Positions 17,976 through 26,192 of a DNA stretch of 64,000 nt are shown here, piece by piece. The DNA is from JAFEBO01 sp036392375 (lineage in GTDB: Bacteria > Planctomycetota > Phycisphaerae > Phycisphaerales > UBA1924), in assembly GCA_036392375.1 (NCBI GenBank), contig DASVYC010000036.1, forward strand, positions 1 through 64,000, written 5' to 3'. The first letter of the stretch is position 1, and every line of letters starts with the position of its first letter. The notes under the pieces were generated by a model that saw only the letters and a program-made list of their open reading frames with translations, had not been told where the DNA came from and did no database searches. The position numbers and the translations under genes are program-made.

Positions 17976-18488
17976 ATGAACGATTCCAACTCCACGACGG
18001 AGGGTGTTTCCAACATCCTGGTCCTGCGTGTCGTGTGCTTCGCGCTGTGCCTGGGTGTCGCGGTGTTCGGGGCCGTGGCGATCATGCTGACCAACGAGCA
18101 GAGCTCGCCGGCGTTCGAGAACAAGGCGCTCACCCAGCAAGCGACGGACCTCGGCCGCATGCTCACGCCCGCGGTCTTTGTGCTGGGTTTCACGATGCTC
18201 GCGGCGTGGCCCTTTGTGCGACGAGCCCACCACGCGACCGGGCGTCGGGTCTGGCAATCGTCCGACCCGGTGGAGGTCAAGGAACGCAAGCTCTTCAACG
18301 GCTACTCGGTGCTCTCGATCCTGCGTGCCGCCCTCGCGGAAGGGTTCGGACTCTTCGGCGTGGTGACGTTCTTCCTCACGGCCCAGTGGATCACCCTCGC
18401 GGCCCCCGCGATCGCGATCGCGCTCATCGTCGCGACCATGCCCTCGCAGGCGCGGTACGAGCGTTTCTTGGCTTCAGTGACCAAGTAA
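17976..18488 (+). CDS. Small integral membrane protein, unknown
   Basis: 170 residues. Four hydrophobic segments: about 15-40 (ILVLRVVCFALCLGVAVFG), 62-83, 108-130 (SILRAALAEGFGLFGVVTFF) and 132-155. The order TM, polar loop, TM, basic loop (RRAHHATGRRVWQSSDPVEV), TM pair recalls small uncharacterised inner-membrane proteins. No catalytic motif. It lies 79 bases after phoR in the same direction and could be transcribed with it, but nothing else ties it to phosphate. Confidence 0.6.
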   Translation: MNDSNSTTEGVSNILVLRVVCFALCLGVAVFGAVAIMLTNEQSSPAFENKALTQQATDLGRMLTPAVFVLGFTMLAAWPFVRRAHHATGRRVWQSSDPVEVKERKLFNGYSVLSILRAALAEGFGLFGVVTFFLTAQWITLAAPAIAIALIVATMPSQARYERFLASVTK

Positions 18489-18612
18489 GCCGCTCGCATC
18501 AAGTGCCCCACGTCTTGGCAGCCCCGAGCCGCAGCGAGTGGGTCGTGCGGTCGTTGGTGATGGAACGCCGCGTGAGAAACCCGGGCCCACGCGCTCACGC
18601 TCGGGGCTCGTC

Positions 18613-19899
18613 ATGGCCTCACACGATCTACCGTTTCGCATGCCCATCGAATACTCCACGCCGCGTGGACCCAACGAGTGCGACGCCTACGCCCGCATCG
18701 TCGCCGAGGCGTTCGCGTGGAACACCGAGATGGCAATCGGGTGGGTGCGCGACTGGGACCACGCGTGCATCCGCGTCGTCCGCGTCGACGGCGTGCTCGC
18801 GGGCGGGCTGCAGGTCCTCCCGCTTCAGACCTACTTCGGCGGCCGCGCGGTCGGGCTGACGGGCATCGGTGCCGTCGTGCTGCTGCCCCAGTACCGGGGC
18901 AAGGGCGTCGGCAAGACGCTGATGCGTGAGGCGATGCTCGAGGTCGGGCGTTCCGGCACGCCCCTCGCTGGGCTCTTCCCCGCGACGCTGCCCGTCTATC
19001 GCTCCGCGGGCTTTGAGCAGGCGGGCGTGCGCTGCGAGACGACGCTGACGCTCAACCAGATCAGGCTTCGGCCCGAGATCGACGCACTCGTGCGCGCCGA
19101 TCGCGGGCTTTCGCTGGTGCCGATCCCCAACGACGAGTCGATTCGGGGCGCACGGCCCGCGCCGGGGTCCATCCACGAGAAGGTCCGGGCCGTGTACGCC
19201 AGCGTCGGGCCGCGGTTCGACGGCCATCTCGCCCGCCCCGACAACGTCTGGCGCACACAGATCTACGCATTCAAGCGGGAGGAAACCAAGGGCTTCGCGA
19301 TCGTGCGCGACACGACCGGCGCCGTCGAGGGGTACTTCTTCTACACCCAAGCCCGCGGCGACGGCGGCATCCACCTGCACGTCCGCGACGCGGCGTGCAC
19401 CTCGCCCGCGGCGTGGGCGACCTTTCTCCGCTTCCTCGCCGATCACTGGTCCACCGTGCGTGAGGCGACTTGGATGGTGCCCGCCGAGCACCCGGCGTTG
19501 TCGATGCTCGCCGAGCACTGCAGCCGCACGAGGCTCGGCTCGGCGTGGATGCTGCGCATCATGGACGTGAAGGCGGCGCTGGAGGCGCGCGGCTACGCAC
19601 CCTCGATCCGCGCGTCGTTCGCGCTCCGCGTGCGCGACGACATGGTCGCTGCCAACAACGCGATGTGGAAGGTCGCCATCGCCGACGGCCGCGCCAGCGT
19701 GACCACGGGACACGACGCCGAACCCGCCATCGAGCTCGATGTGCGGGCGCTCGCTCCGATCTTCAGCGGCTATCAGTCGCCGGCCGCACTGCGGCTCACG
19801 GGGCTGGTGCGTTGTGACGACGACACGATGCTGGAAGCAGCGGCGTCCGCGTTTGCCAACGCCCGCGGCTCCACGCCTTGGATGAGCGAAATCTACTGA
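18613..19899 (+). CDS. Eis-like GNAT N-acetyltransferase with SCP2-like C-terminus
   Basis: 428 residues from the ATG at 18613; an ATG at 18640 is equally possible. The first GNAT domain has the acetyl-CoA loop VVLLPQYRGKGVGKTLMREA and ATLPVYRSAGFEQAG; a second, degenerate GNAT-like region covers about 190-310, and the last 110 residues (LRVRDDMVAANNAMWKVAI, IELDVRALAPIFSGYQSP) fit the SCP2-like domain. This three-part plan is that of Eis, which acetylates amines on small molecules and proteins and works as a hexamer. Eis uses its C-terminal carboxylate in catalysis; this protein ends in SEIY, slightly different from Eis. The natural substrate is unknown. Confidence 0.8.
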   Translation: MASHDLPFRMPIEYSTPRGPNECDAYARIVAEAFAWNTEMAIGWVRDWDHACIRVVRVDGVLAGGLQVLPLQTYFGGRAVGLTGIGAVVLLPQYRGKGVGKTLMREAMLEVGRSGTPLAGLFPATLPVYRSAGFEQAGVRCETTLTLNQIRLRPEIDALVRADRGLSLVPIPNDESIRGARPAPGSIHEKVRAVYASVGPRFDGHLARPDNVWRTQIYAFKREETKGFAIVRDTTGAVEGYFFYTQARGDGGIHLHVRDAACTSPAAWATFLRFLADHWSTVREATWMVPAEHPALSMLAEHCSRTRLGSAWMLRIMDVKAALEARGYAPSIRASFALRVRDDMVAANNAMWKVAIADGRASVTTGHDAEPAIELDVRALAPIFSGYQSPAALRLTGLVRCDDDTMLEAAASAFANARGSTPWMSEIY

Positions 19900-19927
19900 C
19901 AGCTCGCAAGAAGCGCCGCCCGCGCCT

Positions 19928-19951
19928 CCTCTCCCCGCAAGCGGGGAGAGG
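19928..19951. terminator. Perfect hairpin between convergent genes
   Basis: An 11-bp stem CCTCTCCCCGC / GCGGGGAGAGG with an AA loop. It has no U-tract on either side, so it is either a weak bidirectional terminator or a dispersed palindrome of the common CTCTCCCCGC type. It lies between the convergent Eis-like and glycosyltransferase genes. Confidence 0.55.
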
Positions 19952-20050
19952 ACGACTCAACGCAAAGCGCCGAGTCAGGTGAGGGGATTGCGGGTGCCTG
20001 CACGCTGTTGCGCCCGAACGCGAAGCACGTCATCACCAGCGATCACGTCA

Positions 20051-21250
20051 TCAAATGCTCTGACGCTTCTTGCGCTCGATCCCCGCCTCGAACAGACTCA
20101 TGTACTGCCTCGACTCACGCTCGCTCGAGAACTCATTCTCGCACACGCGGCGGCATTCCTCTCGCATCGTCGTCGCGAGCGTCGGGCAGTTCACCGCTTC
20201 GACGATCCGGGCGCAGAGGTCTTTGGAGTCTTCGGGCTTCGCGAGGAAGCCGGTTTGGCCGGGGCGGACCATTTCGGGAACGCCGCCGACGCGGAACGAG
20301 ACGGCGGGCGTGCCGCAGGCCATGCCTTCGAGGACCACCAGCGGCAGGTTGTCCATCCGCGTCGGAAAGATCACGACGTCGGCCGCCGAGAACGCACGGC
20401 ACTTGTCGTGCTCTTCCTTGAGGTAGCCCAGATCGATCTTCTCGATGTCGGTGTCCTTGGTCGCAGCGGTCGCGTTGTGGCCGGCGAGCATGAGCACGCA
20501 GCGGGCACGGACCTCGCCGGGGAGTTCTTTCAACGCCGCGACCAAGAGATCGATGCCTTTCCGCGGATCGCTCAGCGTCTCGGCCATCGCCATGAGCACC
20601 GTCTTGCCCGCGGGTACCTTCAACTCACGGCGGCACTGCTCGCGATCGAGCGGCTTGAAGAGCGAGAGATCGAGCCCGAGCGGCGCGTGATGCACCTCGG
20701 CACGCTGACCCAGGAACGACTTCCGCGCGATTTCGGTCAGCCAGCGGCTCGGACACGCGAAAGTCGCGTCGAGCTTGCTGATCACCGACTTCTTCAGTCG
20801 GTACTCCCACGTGCCGGGCGGGTAGCCCTCAGGCTTGGCCTCGAAGCGCGGGTCGTAGTACTCGCCGTCGGTGAACCACCACATGTCGTGCAGCGTGAAG
20901 ACTGCGGGCTTGTTTGCCAGCAGCTTCGGCAGCGCGAGGTAGTTGAACCAGCGCCCGTGGAGGTTGTGCAGGTTCACCGCATCAGCATCGCGGAACGCGG
21001 GCATGCTCGCGATCCGCTTGGTCGATTGGATCGTCGTGAACTTCAGCCCCATGTTGCGGGCGAGGACTTCAGCCTTGCGGTTCAGCCAGCCGGGCATCGG
21101 GGCCTGCTCGATGCGAGGGTCCTGCAACCCTCGGTAGCCGACGATCATGCGGCTATCGACACCGGCCTTCAGCAAGCCCTGGTGCACGCGATAGCTGGCG
21201 ATGGCGGCCCCGCCGTAGATGTCGGACATGCCCAGAATGCAGGTCTTCAT
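20051..21250 (-). CDS. GT4-family glycosyltransferase
   Basis: 399 residues from the ATG at 21250. N-terminal half: CILGMSDIYGGAAIASYRVH and VNLHNLHGRWFNYLALPKL, the pattern of GT4 enzymes that act in exopolysaccharide or colanic-acid-type synthesis (WcaC-like). C-terminal half: VLMAMAETLSDPRKGIDLL, LMLAGHN, and the donor-binding VVIFPTRMDNLPLVVLEGMA with CGTPAVSFRVGGVPEMVRPG. The start follows the upstream methyltransferase stop by four bases, so both are one transcriptional unit and probably decorate the same glycan. Confidence 0.87.
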   Translation of the reverse strand: MKTCILGMSDIYGGAAIASYRVHQGLLKAGVDSRMIVGYRGLQDPRIEQAPMPGWLNRKAEVLARNMGLKFTTIQSTKRIASMPAFRDADAVNLHNLHGRWFNYLALPKLLANKPAVFTLHDMWWFTDGEYYDPRFEAKPEGYPPGTWEYRLKKSVISKLDATFACPSRWLTEIARKSFLGQRAEVHHAPLGLDLSLFKPLDREQCRRELKVPAGKTVLMAMAETLSDPRKGIDLLVAALKELPGEVRARCVLMLAGHNATAATKDTDIEKIDLGYLKEEHDKCRAFSAADVVIFPTRMDNLPLVVLEGMACGTPAVSFRVGGVPEMVRPGQTGFLAKPEDSKDLCARIVEAVNCPTLATTMREECRRVCENEFSSERESRQYMSLFEAGIERKKRQSI

Positions 21251-21254
21251 GGGC

Positions 21255-21959
21255 TTACGTGTTGGGGCGACGCGCGACGACGCGGATCTGGAACCAGGTC
21301 CGCTCCCACCGCGCGTACAGGCGGCAGACAAAGTGGAAGACCGCCGGGCTCACCTTGGCCCAGAAGCGGTAGTTCCGCGGCCACTTGTGCAGAAACGCCT
21401 TGCTCTCCTCCACCTCGAACCCCGCATGCGTGAACAGATTCCCGATGCTCATCGGGCTCCAGGCGTAGATGTGCTGGTTCACATCGCCGGGGGCGTACTT
21501 CCAGATGATCGATTCGTTGGGCACGACGAACACGATCCGCCCGCCGCGCTTCAGCTTGGGGAGCAGCGCTTTGAGCTCGTCAAGCGGACGGGTCGTGTGC
21601 TCGAGCGCGTTGTTGGAGATGATGACATCGGCCCACTCGTCGGGCACCTCGGCGGCGGTCGCGACGGTGCGGATGCCGATGCTCTCGGCGGTCTTGCGGG
21701 CGGTCTCGTTGATCTCGATGCCGAGGCGTTCCTTGCAGGTGAGCTGCTTCAGCAGATAGCCGCCGCCGCAGCCGTAGTCGATGACCCTGTCGTCGGGCTT
21801 GATGAAGTCGCGGAACTTGATGAGGTTGGCCCAGCCGCCGAACTCTCCGAGCGGGGCCTGCCAGGTGAAATACTTGTCGTCGTAGTAGCCGACGGTTCCT
21901 TGGACACTGCCGTGGGCGGGCGTGGTGGGCGGTGAAGCGGTGGCGGGCATGGGAGGCAA
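21255..21959 (-). CDS. SAM-dependent methyltransferase (Methyltransf_23 type)
   Basis: 234 residues. Motif I is VIDYGCGGGYLLKQL (about residues 59-73), then LGIEINETARKTA with the acidic ribose ligand, DVIISNNALEHTTRPL and LKRGGRIVFVVPNESI, a complete class I fold. The GYYDDKYFTWQAPLGEFGGW leader and the IYAWSPMSIGNLFTHAGFEV segment resemble methyltransferases of glycan clusters. It ends four bases before the GT4 start, which implies a role in modifying a polysaccharide or its lipid-linked precursor. Substrate unknown. Confidence 0.82.
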   Translation of the reverse strand: MPPMPATASPPTTPAHGSVQGTVGYYDDKYFTWQAPLGEFGGWANLIKFRDFIKPDDRVIDYGCGGGYLLKQLTCKERLGIEINETARKTAESIGIRTVATAAEVPDEWADVIISNNALEHTTRPLDELKALLPKLKRGGRIVFVVPNESIIWKYAPGDVNQHIYAWSPMSIGNLFTHAGFEVEESKAFLHKWPRNYRFWAKVSPAVFHFVCRLYARWERTWFQIRVVARRPNT

Positions 21960-22087
21960 GTTTACGGCACGCCGCTCTGGAAAACGAGGGCGCCGGGGCG
22001 TTGCGGCCCGCGTGCGGCGGCACGCGGGAGACGCCCGCCGAATGTTGAAACACTTGTTTTACTTCACGCGTAGCATCATCTCATGTG

Positions 22088-22097
22088 AACGATCGTT
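22088..22097. promoter_or_regulatory. Candidate operator upstream of the TetR gene
   Basis: A perfect 10-base palindrome AACGATCGTT, 15 bases before the GTG start of the TetR gene, in a locally AT-rich stretch. TetR proteins usually bind palindromes at their own promoter, so autoregulation is plausible. The short length makes chance occurrence possible. Confidence 0.35.
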
Positions 22098-22112
22098 TCC
22101 TCGGAGCCGTCC

Positions 22113-22829
22113 GTGCCATCAGCAAAGCGAAAAGCCCAGCGCAAGAAGCCGCCCTTCCCAGCCGCCGCGGACGGGGATCGTCCCGCGCGCCAGCCGCGGC
22201 AGCGCGGCGTGGACAAGCGGCGGCGGCTGTTGGACGCTGCCATCGAGTTCTTCGCCCGTGACGGCTTCGAGGGGGCATCGGTGCGCCAGATCTGCACCCG
22301 AGCCCGGGCCAACGTGGCGGCGGTGAAGTACTACTTCGGCGATAAGTCCGGTCTGTACCGAGCCTCGCTCGACGCCGCCGCCGAGGCACTCATCGCCGAA
22401 CGCCCACCCCCGGTGCCCCCGGCCGGCGCGGACCCGCGCACGATGCTGCGGCTCATGATCCGCTGGGCGGTCGAGTTCACTGTTGCGGGCGGCCCGCGCC
22501 GGGTCGCGTTGACGCGCATTATCCTGCGCGAGATGCGCGAGCCCACGCCCGTGTTCGAGGAGCTGCTCGCCACGAGAGGGGCCCCGATGCTGGGCGAGGT
22601 GCGGGGGATCGTGCTGGCGCTGTCGCACGGCGCCCTGCCCATGCCGGCGGCCGAGCGGCTGGCGCTGTGCGTGATCGTGTGCGCCACGCAGTATGAGCAC
22701 AGCATCGAGCTGCTGACGCGCCTGGGCTACCCCCCGCCGCAGACGGCGGCGGAGCTGGACCTGCTCGCGGAGGTGATCTCGGGCATGGCGATCGCGTACG
22801 TCGACTCGCGCCGGGGAGGTGGCTCGTGA
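22113..22829 (+). CDS. TetR-family regulator with CerR-type C-terminal domain
   Basis: 238 residues from a GTG at 22113. The N-terminal 35 residues are basic and disordered, then the TetR HTH: RLLDAAIEFFARDGFEGASV, RQICTRARANVAAVKYYFGD, KSGLYRASLDAAAEAL. The C-terminal part (RTMLRLMIRWAVEFTVAGGP, LTRIILREMREPTPVFEELL, MLGEVRGIVLALSH) matches the DUF1956 ligand-binding domain of YbiH/CecR regulators, which control drug-efflux ABC genes. The next gene is an ABC-type permease whose start overlaps the stop, which fits that role. Confidence 0.85.
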   Translation: MPSAKRKAQRKKPPFPAAADGDRPARQPRQRGVDKRRRLLDAAIEFFARDGFEGASVRQICTRARANVAAVKYYFGDKSGLYRASLDAAAEALIAERPPPVPPAGADPRTMLRLMIRWAVEFTVAGGPRRVALTRIILREMREPTPVFEELLATRGAPMLGEVRGIVLALSHGALPMPAAERLALCVIVCATQYEHSIELLTRLGYPPPQTAAELDLLAEVISGMAIAYVDSRRGGGS

Positions 22830-24016
22830 TCCTTTTTGCGCTGCGGATGCTCCTGGGCGCCCGCGTCAAGTTCTTCGGCATCGTCGCGGGCGTGCTCTTC
22901 ACCTCGTTCCTGTGCACGCACTTCCAGGCCATCGTCTGCGGGCTGATGACCCGAACCTTCGCGATGATCGGCGACACCAACGTCGCGGATGTCTGGGTGA
23001 TGGATCCGGCGGTCGAGTACATCGACGAGGTCGCGAACCTGCCCGGGCCGGCCATCGACCGCGTCCGTTCGGTGCCGGGCGTGGAGTGGGCAGCGCGGCT
23101 GTACTACGGGTCGCTGCGGGCGCGCCTGCCGGGCGGGCGTTTCCGATCGGTACAGGTCATCGGCGTCGAAGACGCGACGCTGATCGGGCTGCCGGGGCGG
23201 ATCACGAGCGGCTACGCCGAGGACCTGCGGCGTCCGGACGCGGTGATCATCGACACGTACTCGTGCCGGAACCTGATGCGGGCGGCCATCGATCCGCCCG
23301 CGGTGCAGCGCGGCGCGATCGACCTGGACGCGCCGTCACGGCCGCTCGACGTGGGCGACGAACTGACGATCAACGACCATCGCGTCGTCATCGTGGGCAA
23401 GGCCGACATCCTGCCGCGGTTCCTGACCAAGGGCACGTTTTTCACCACCTACACGCGTGCGGTGCGGATGGCGCCGCCCGAGCGCAACCAGCTCTCGTTC
23501 GTGCTGGTGCGGGCCGCGCCGGGTCAGAGCGCCGATGAGCTGGCCGCCCGCATCGAGGCCACCACCGGTCTGAAGGCCCTGTCCGCACGCGCCTTCGCAG
23601 CCGCGACGGTGTGGTACTTCGTCAAGAACACGGACGTGATCGGGCAGGTCATCCTCATGACCCTGATCGCCATCTTGGTGGGCACCTGTATCACCGGCTT
23701 GCTCCTCTACATGTTCACGGCGGAGAACCTCCGCTTCTACGGCATGCTCATGGCAGTTGGCGCCACCGGGGGCACCATCCTCCGCATGGTCATCGCCCAG
23801 ACCCTGACCGCGGCAACGCTCGGGTACTGCCTGGGCGTCGGCGCGTCCGCCGCTCTGGGACAGGTGATGGAACTCGCCCACCTCCCCTATCGCCTGCTCT
23901 GGCCCAGCTTCTTGATCACCGCGTTCTTCGTGCTGCTGGTGGGCGTGGTGGCGTCGATCTTCAGCGTGCGGCAGACGCTGCGACTGGAACCCGGGGTCGT
24001 CTTCCGCGCGACGTGA
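22826..24016 (+). CDS. FtsX-like ABC transporter permease (DevC/MacB type), without its ATPase
   Basis: 396 residues; the GTG start overlaps the TetR stop (GTGA). An N-terminal TM (about 15-38), a large periplasmic domain of about 220 residues (VADVWVMDPAVEYIDEVANL, VQVIGVEDATLIGLPG), then three TMs at about 270-300, 310-345 and 355-385, the FtsX/MacB_PCD plan seen in DevC. DevC works with DevA (ATPase) and DevB (membrane fusion), but neither is here: PgeF follows directly. Partners must be encoded elsewhere, or this is a truncated operon. Controlled presumably by the adjacent TetR. Confidence 0.82.
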   Translation: MILFALRMLLGARVKFFGIVAGVLFTSFLCTHFQAIVCGLMTRTFAMIGDTNVADVWVMDPAVEYIDEVANLPGPAIDRVRSVPGVEWAARLYYGSLRARLPGGRFRSVQVIGVEDATLIGLPGRITSGYAEDLRRPDAVIIDTYSCRNLMRAAIDPPAVQRGAIDLDAPSRPLDVGDELTINDHRVVIVGKADILPRFLTKGTFFTTYTRAVRMAPPERNQLSFVLVRAAPGQSADELAARIEATTGLKALSARAFAAATVWYFVKNTDVIGQVILMTLIAILVGTCITGLLLYMFTAENLRFYGMLMAVGATGGTILRMVIAQTLTAATLGYCLGVGASAALGQVMELAHLPYRLLWPSFLITAFFVLLVGVVASIFSVRQTLRLEPGVVFRAT

Positions 24017-24036
24017 GCGTGTACAGTCGCGCCCGC

Positions 24037-24885
24037 ATGATCGCCCCGCTGCTCAGCCCCGCTCTCGCCTCCCTCGGCGTCCCGCACGCGTTCTCCACCC
24101 GCGCCGGAGGCGTCTCCGTTCCTACCCCCGCCGCGGACTTTTCATCGCTGAACTTCGGCAATCCGGGAGACCTGGTTGAGCACCGCGATCCGCCCGGCAA
24201 CATCGCCGTCAATTTCGCGCGGCTCGCCCACACCATCGACGCGGCGGGACGCGAGATCGTGCAGGTGCACCAGATGCACGGTGCGGCCGTCCACGTCGTC
24301 CGCCGCGGCGCGCCCACGCACGCCACGCCCCACGACACCAAGGCCGACGCGGTGGTGACCGATGACCCCACTCGTCTGCTCGCGGTGCGAGTCGCCGACT
24401 GCTGCCCCATCCTGCTCACCGACGCGGAGGGCACGGTGGTCGCCGCGGTGCACGCGGGATGGCGGGGCGTGGTGTGCGAGAGCGCCGCGGGGGACGCGTC
24501 CGGTCCGGCCCGACGCGGCGTGCTGGCGCCGACGGTGCGGGCGATGCTGGATCTGGGGGCACGATCGATCCACGCCGCCATCGGGCCGTGCATCTCGTTC
24601 GACCGCTTCGAAGTCGGTGCGGAGGTGCTCAGCGCGTTCCGCGCGGTCTTTGGCGAAGGCTGCGACCAGCGCAGGCTGATCCGTGTCGCCGGCGAGGGCA
24701 AGGGATTCGTGAACCTGCAGGCGTGCCTGGAGGAGCAACTGCGGGCCTTGGGCGTGACCGGCGTTGACACCATCGCACGATGCACCGCGGGCGAACCGGA
24801 TCTGTTCTTCAGCCATCGGCGCGAGAACGGACGCACGGGGCGGATGGTGGGCGTGATCGGGCCCCGGCGGACCGAAACGGCCTGA
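24037..24885 (+). CDS. pgeF: PgeF/YfiH family purine nucleoside phosphorylase (laccase-domain protein)
   Basis: 282 residues from the ATG at 24037; a GTG at 24013, overlapping the permease stop, is in frame and may be the real, coupled start. The zinc-binding set is complete: His in EIVQVHQMHGAAVHV, Cys in RVADCCPILLTD, His in VAAVHAGWRGVV; IHAAIGPCIS and the FSHRRENGRTGRM end are also family marks. The family was named polyphenol oxidase but biochemistry on YfiH homologues shows phosphorolysis or deamination of purine nucleosides. Cytoplasmic. It converges on secE, with a terminator between. Confidence 0.88.
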   Translation: MIAPLLSPALASLGVPHAFSTRAGGVSVPTPAADFSSLNFGNPGDLVEHRDPPGNIAVNFARLAHTIDAAGREIVQVHQMHGAAVHVVRRGAPTHATPHDTKADAVVTDDPTRLLAVRVADCCPILLTDAEGTVVAAVHAGWRGVVCESAAGDASGPARRGVLAPTVRAMLDLGARSIHAAIGPCISFDRFEVGAEVLSAFRAVFGEGCDQRRLIRVAGEGKGFVNLQACLEEQLRALGVTGVDTIARCTAGEPDLFFSHRRENGRTGRMVGVIGPRRTETA

Positions 24886-24898
24886 CACCAACGAAAAA

Positions 24899-24918
24899 CC
24901 CCGAGGACTGCCTCGGGG
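24899..24918 (-). terminator. Terminator of secE
   Basis: An 8-bp stem CCCCGAGG / CCTCGGGG with a 4-base loop; on the minus strand it is followed by GTTTTTC. It closes the tuf-rpmG-tRNA-secE transcript and separates it from convergent pgeF. Confidence 0.85.
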
Positions 24919-24950
24919 CTTGGCGAGCTTGATCGGCTGCGTCGGACGGC

Positions 24951-25601
24951 TCAGCCGCCCGCGCTGCGGATGACGTGGATGAGGCCGAAGAAGATGCTGA
25001 AGAGGTAGTCGATCACGAAGATCACGGCCGCGATCATGAAAAACGCGACGATCACGACCTGCGTGATGCCGGTCACCTCGCGGCGGGTGGACCAGTTGAC
25101 CTTCTTCATCTCCGAGTCGGTGGCGATGAGGAAATCGACGGTGCTGTGCTTGAGGCCGACCTGCCAGAAGATCAGGATCGCGCCCAGGACGAGCATCAAG
25201 CCCGCGCCGCCGGCCTGCAAGTAGACGGGTTGGAAGATCGGGATGCCAACCGGGCGGCCCTCGATCACACCGACCGCGGCGGCGTCGCCGCCGCGGATCG
25301 CGACGGTCTCGGACGGGACGTGCTTCTCGAGCATCACGACCGACTCGAGCGTGGCGTCATGGCCCTTGGTGGCCTGCTTCCACTGGGTGATGGCGGCGTC
25401 GCCGATCTTGATGTACTCGCCGTCGCGGACGCCCTTGCCCAGCAGCTCGACGGTCTTTCCGGGCGCGCCCTGGAAATCGCCTTCGCGGATGGACATGGTC
25501 CACTGGGGGGTGGGGAGCTTGACGACGCCGAGCTGGGTCCAGATCCACGCGGCGCCGAATACGATGAGCAGCGCGGCGAGGGTGGCGGTCATCAGCCGCA
25601 C
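24951..25601 (-). CDS. secE: Preprotein translocase subunit SecE, start uncertain
   Basis: The SecE core is at the C-terminus: TDSEMKKVNWSTRREVTGIT followed by the single SecE helix (VVIVAFFMIAAVIFVIDYLF). A planctomycete-type N-terminal extension adds an early TM (LMTATLAALLIVFGAAWIW), about 90 soluble residues and a second TM (LMLVLGAILIFWQVGL). The coordinates use the first canonical start after the tRNA, GTG at 25601. However, the frame upstream encodes SSPIYKPGQGFW, which looks like genuine conserved SecE sequence, yet no ATG, GTG or TTG lies in frame between the tRNA-Trp 3' end (25652) and 25601. Function: lateral stabilisation of SecY. nusG, its usual partner, does not follow. Confidence 0.85.
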   Translation of the reverse strand: MRLMTATLAALLIVFGAAWIWTQLGVVKLPTPQWTMSIREGDFQGAPGKTVELLGKGVRDGEYIKIGDAAITQWKQATKGHDATLESVVMLEKHVPSETVAIRGGDAAAVGVIEGRPVGIPIFQPVYLQAGGAGLMLVLGAILIFWQVGLKHSTVDFLIATDSEMKKVNWSTRREVTGITQVVIVAFFMIAAVIFVIDYLFSIFFGLIHVIRSAGG

Positions 25602-25651
25602 CCAGAAGCCCTGGCCGGGCTTGTAGATGGGCGAAGAGCCGTCTTCGGAAT

Positions 25652-25724
25652 CACGGCGGGAGGGACTTGAACCCGCAACCTGCGGATTTGGAATCCGCTG
25701 CTCTACCAGTTGAGCTACCGCCGT
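25652..25724 (-). tRNA. tRNA-Trp (CCA)
   Basis: 73 bases. The acceptor stem ACGGCGG / CCGCCGT is fully paired with a G discriminator, as usual for tRNA-Trp. The anticodon stem GCGGA / TCCGC encloses loop TTCCAAA, so the anticodon is CCA. The T arm GCGGGTTCAAGTCCCTCC-type sequence is normal. No CCA tail is encoded. It sits between rpmG and secE, the classical order. Confidence 0.97.
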
Positions 25725-25907
25725 ACTACCCGACACGTCGCCGTTGCGAGCGCCGGAGGAATTGTCAGAGTTCGTCGCCACGGGATTCCCGGGAAAAGCC
25801 ACACGCGATCCACCAACGGCCCGACCGCATCGTTCACCAGGGCTTGGACGCCGCCGCTACCCAAAGGGTTCGACCGACGCCCGTTGCCCGAAGCCCGACG
25901 CCTTCGC

Positions 25908-26090
25908 TTACTTGCGCTTGACCTTGTGGATCGTGTGCTTGCGCAGGCGGGGCGAGTACTTCTTCAGGCCCTCTTTGAGGCCCTCGGGCATGCCGCCCTT
26001 GGTGTTCACGCTGCTGCGGTAGTTGAGATCGCCGGTCTCCGTGCACTGGAGCCACAGGAACTCGCGACCCATCGACTTCTTCTTCGCCAT
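25908..26090 (-). CDS. rpmG: Ribosomal protein bL33, cysteine-poor
   Basis: 60 residues: MAKKKSMGREFLWLQCTETG, then DLNYRSSVNTKGG and LKKYSPRLRKHTIHKVKRK. The N-Y-x-(S/T)-x-x-N-K and LKKY.P..RKHT.HK motifs identify L33. Of the four zinc-binding Cys of the C+ form only one remains (residue 16), so this is a C- (zinc-independent) L33. It carries an extra GGMPEGLKEG loop that makes it longer than the usual 50-55 residues. Lies between tuf and tRNA-Trp. Confidence 0.93.
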   Translation of the reverse strand: MAKKKSMGREFLWLQCTETGDLNYRSSVNTKGGMPEGLKEGLKKYSPRLRKHTIHKVKRK

Positions 26091-26192
26091 GACTTCTTCG
26101 CCTTTCTTTCAGACAAGCCGTGCCGCGGGTCTTGCTCCCGCGGCACAGGGGAAATGCTAGGTTTGCATCCGGCAGGCTCGTTGCCCCGATTC

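Noticed and set aside
25652..25654. GTG at the tRNA-Trp 3' end as secE start
   Set aside because: It is one base out of frame with the SecE sequence.
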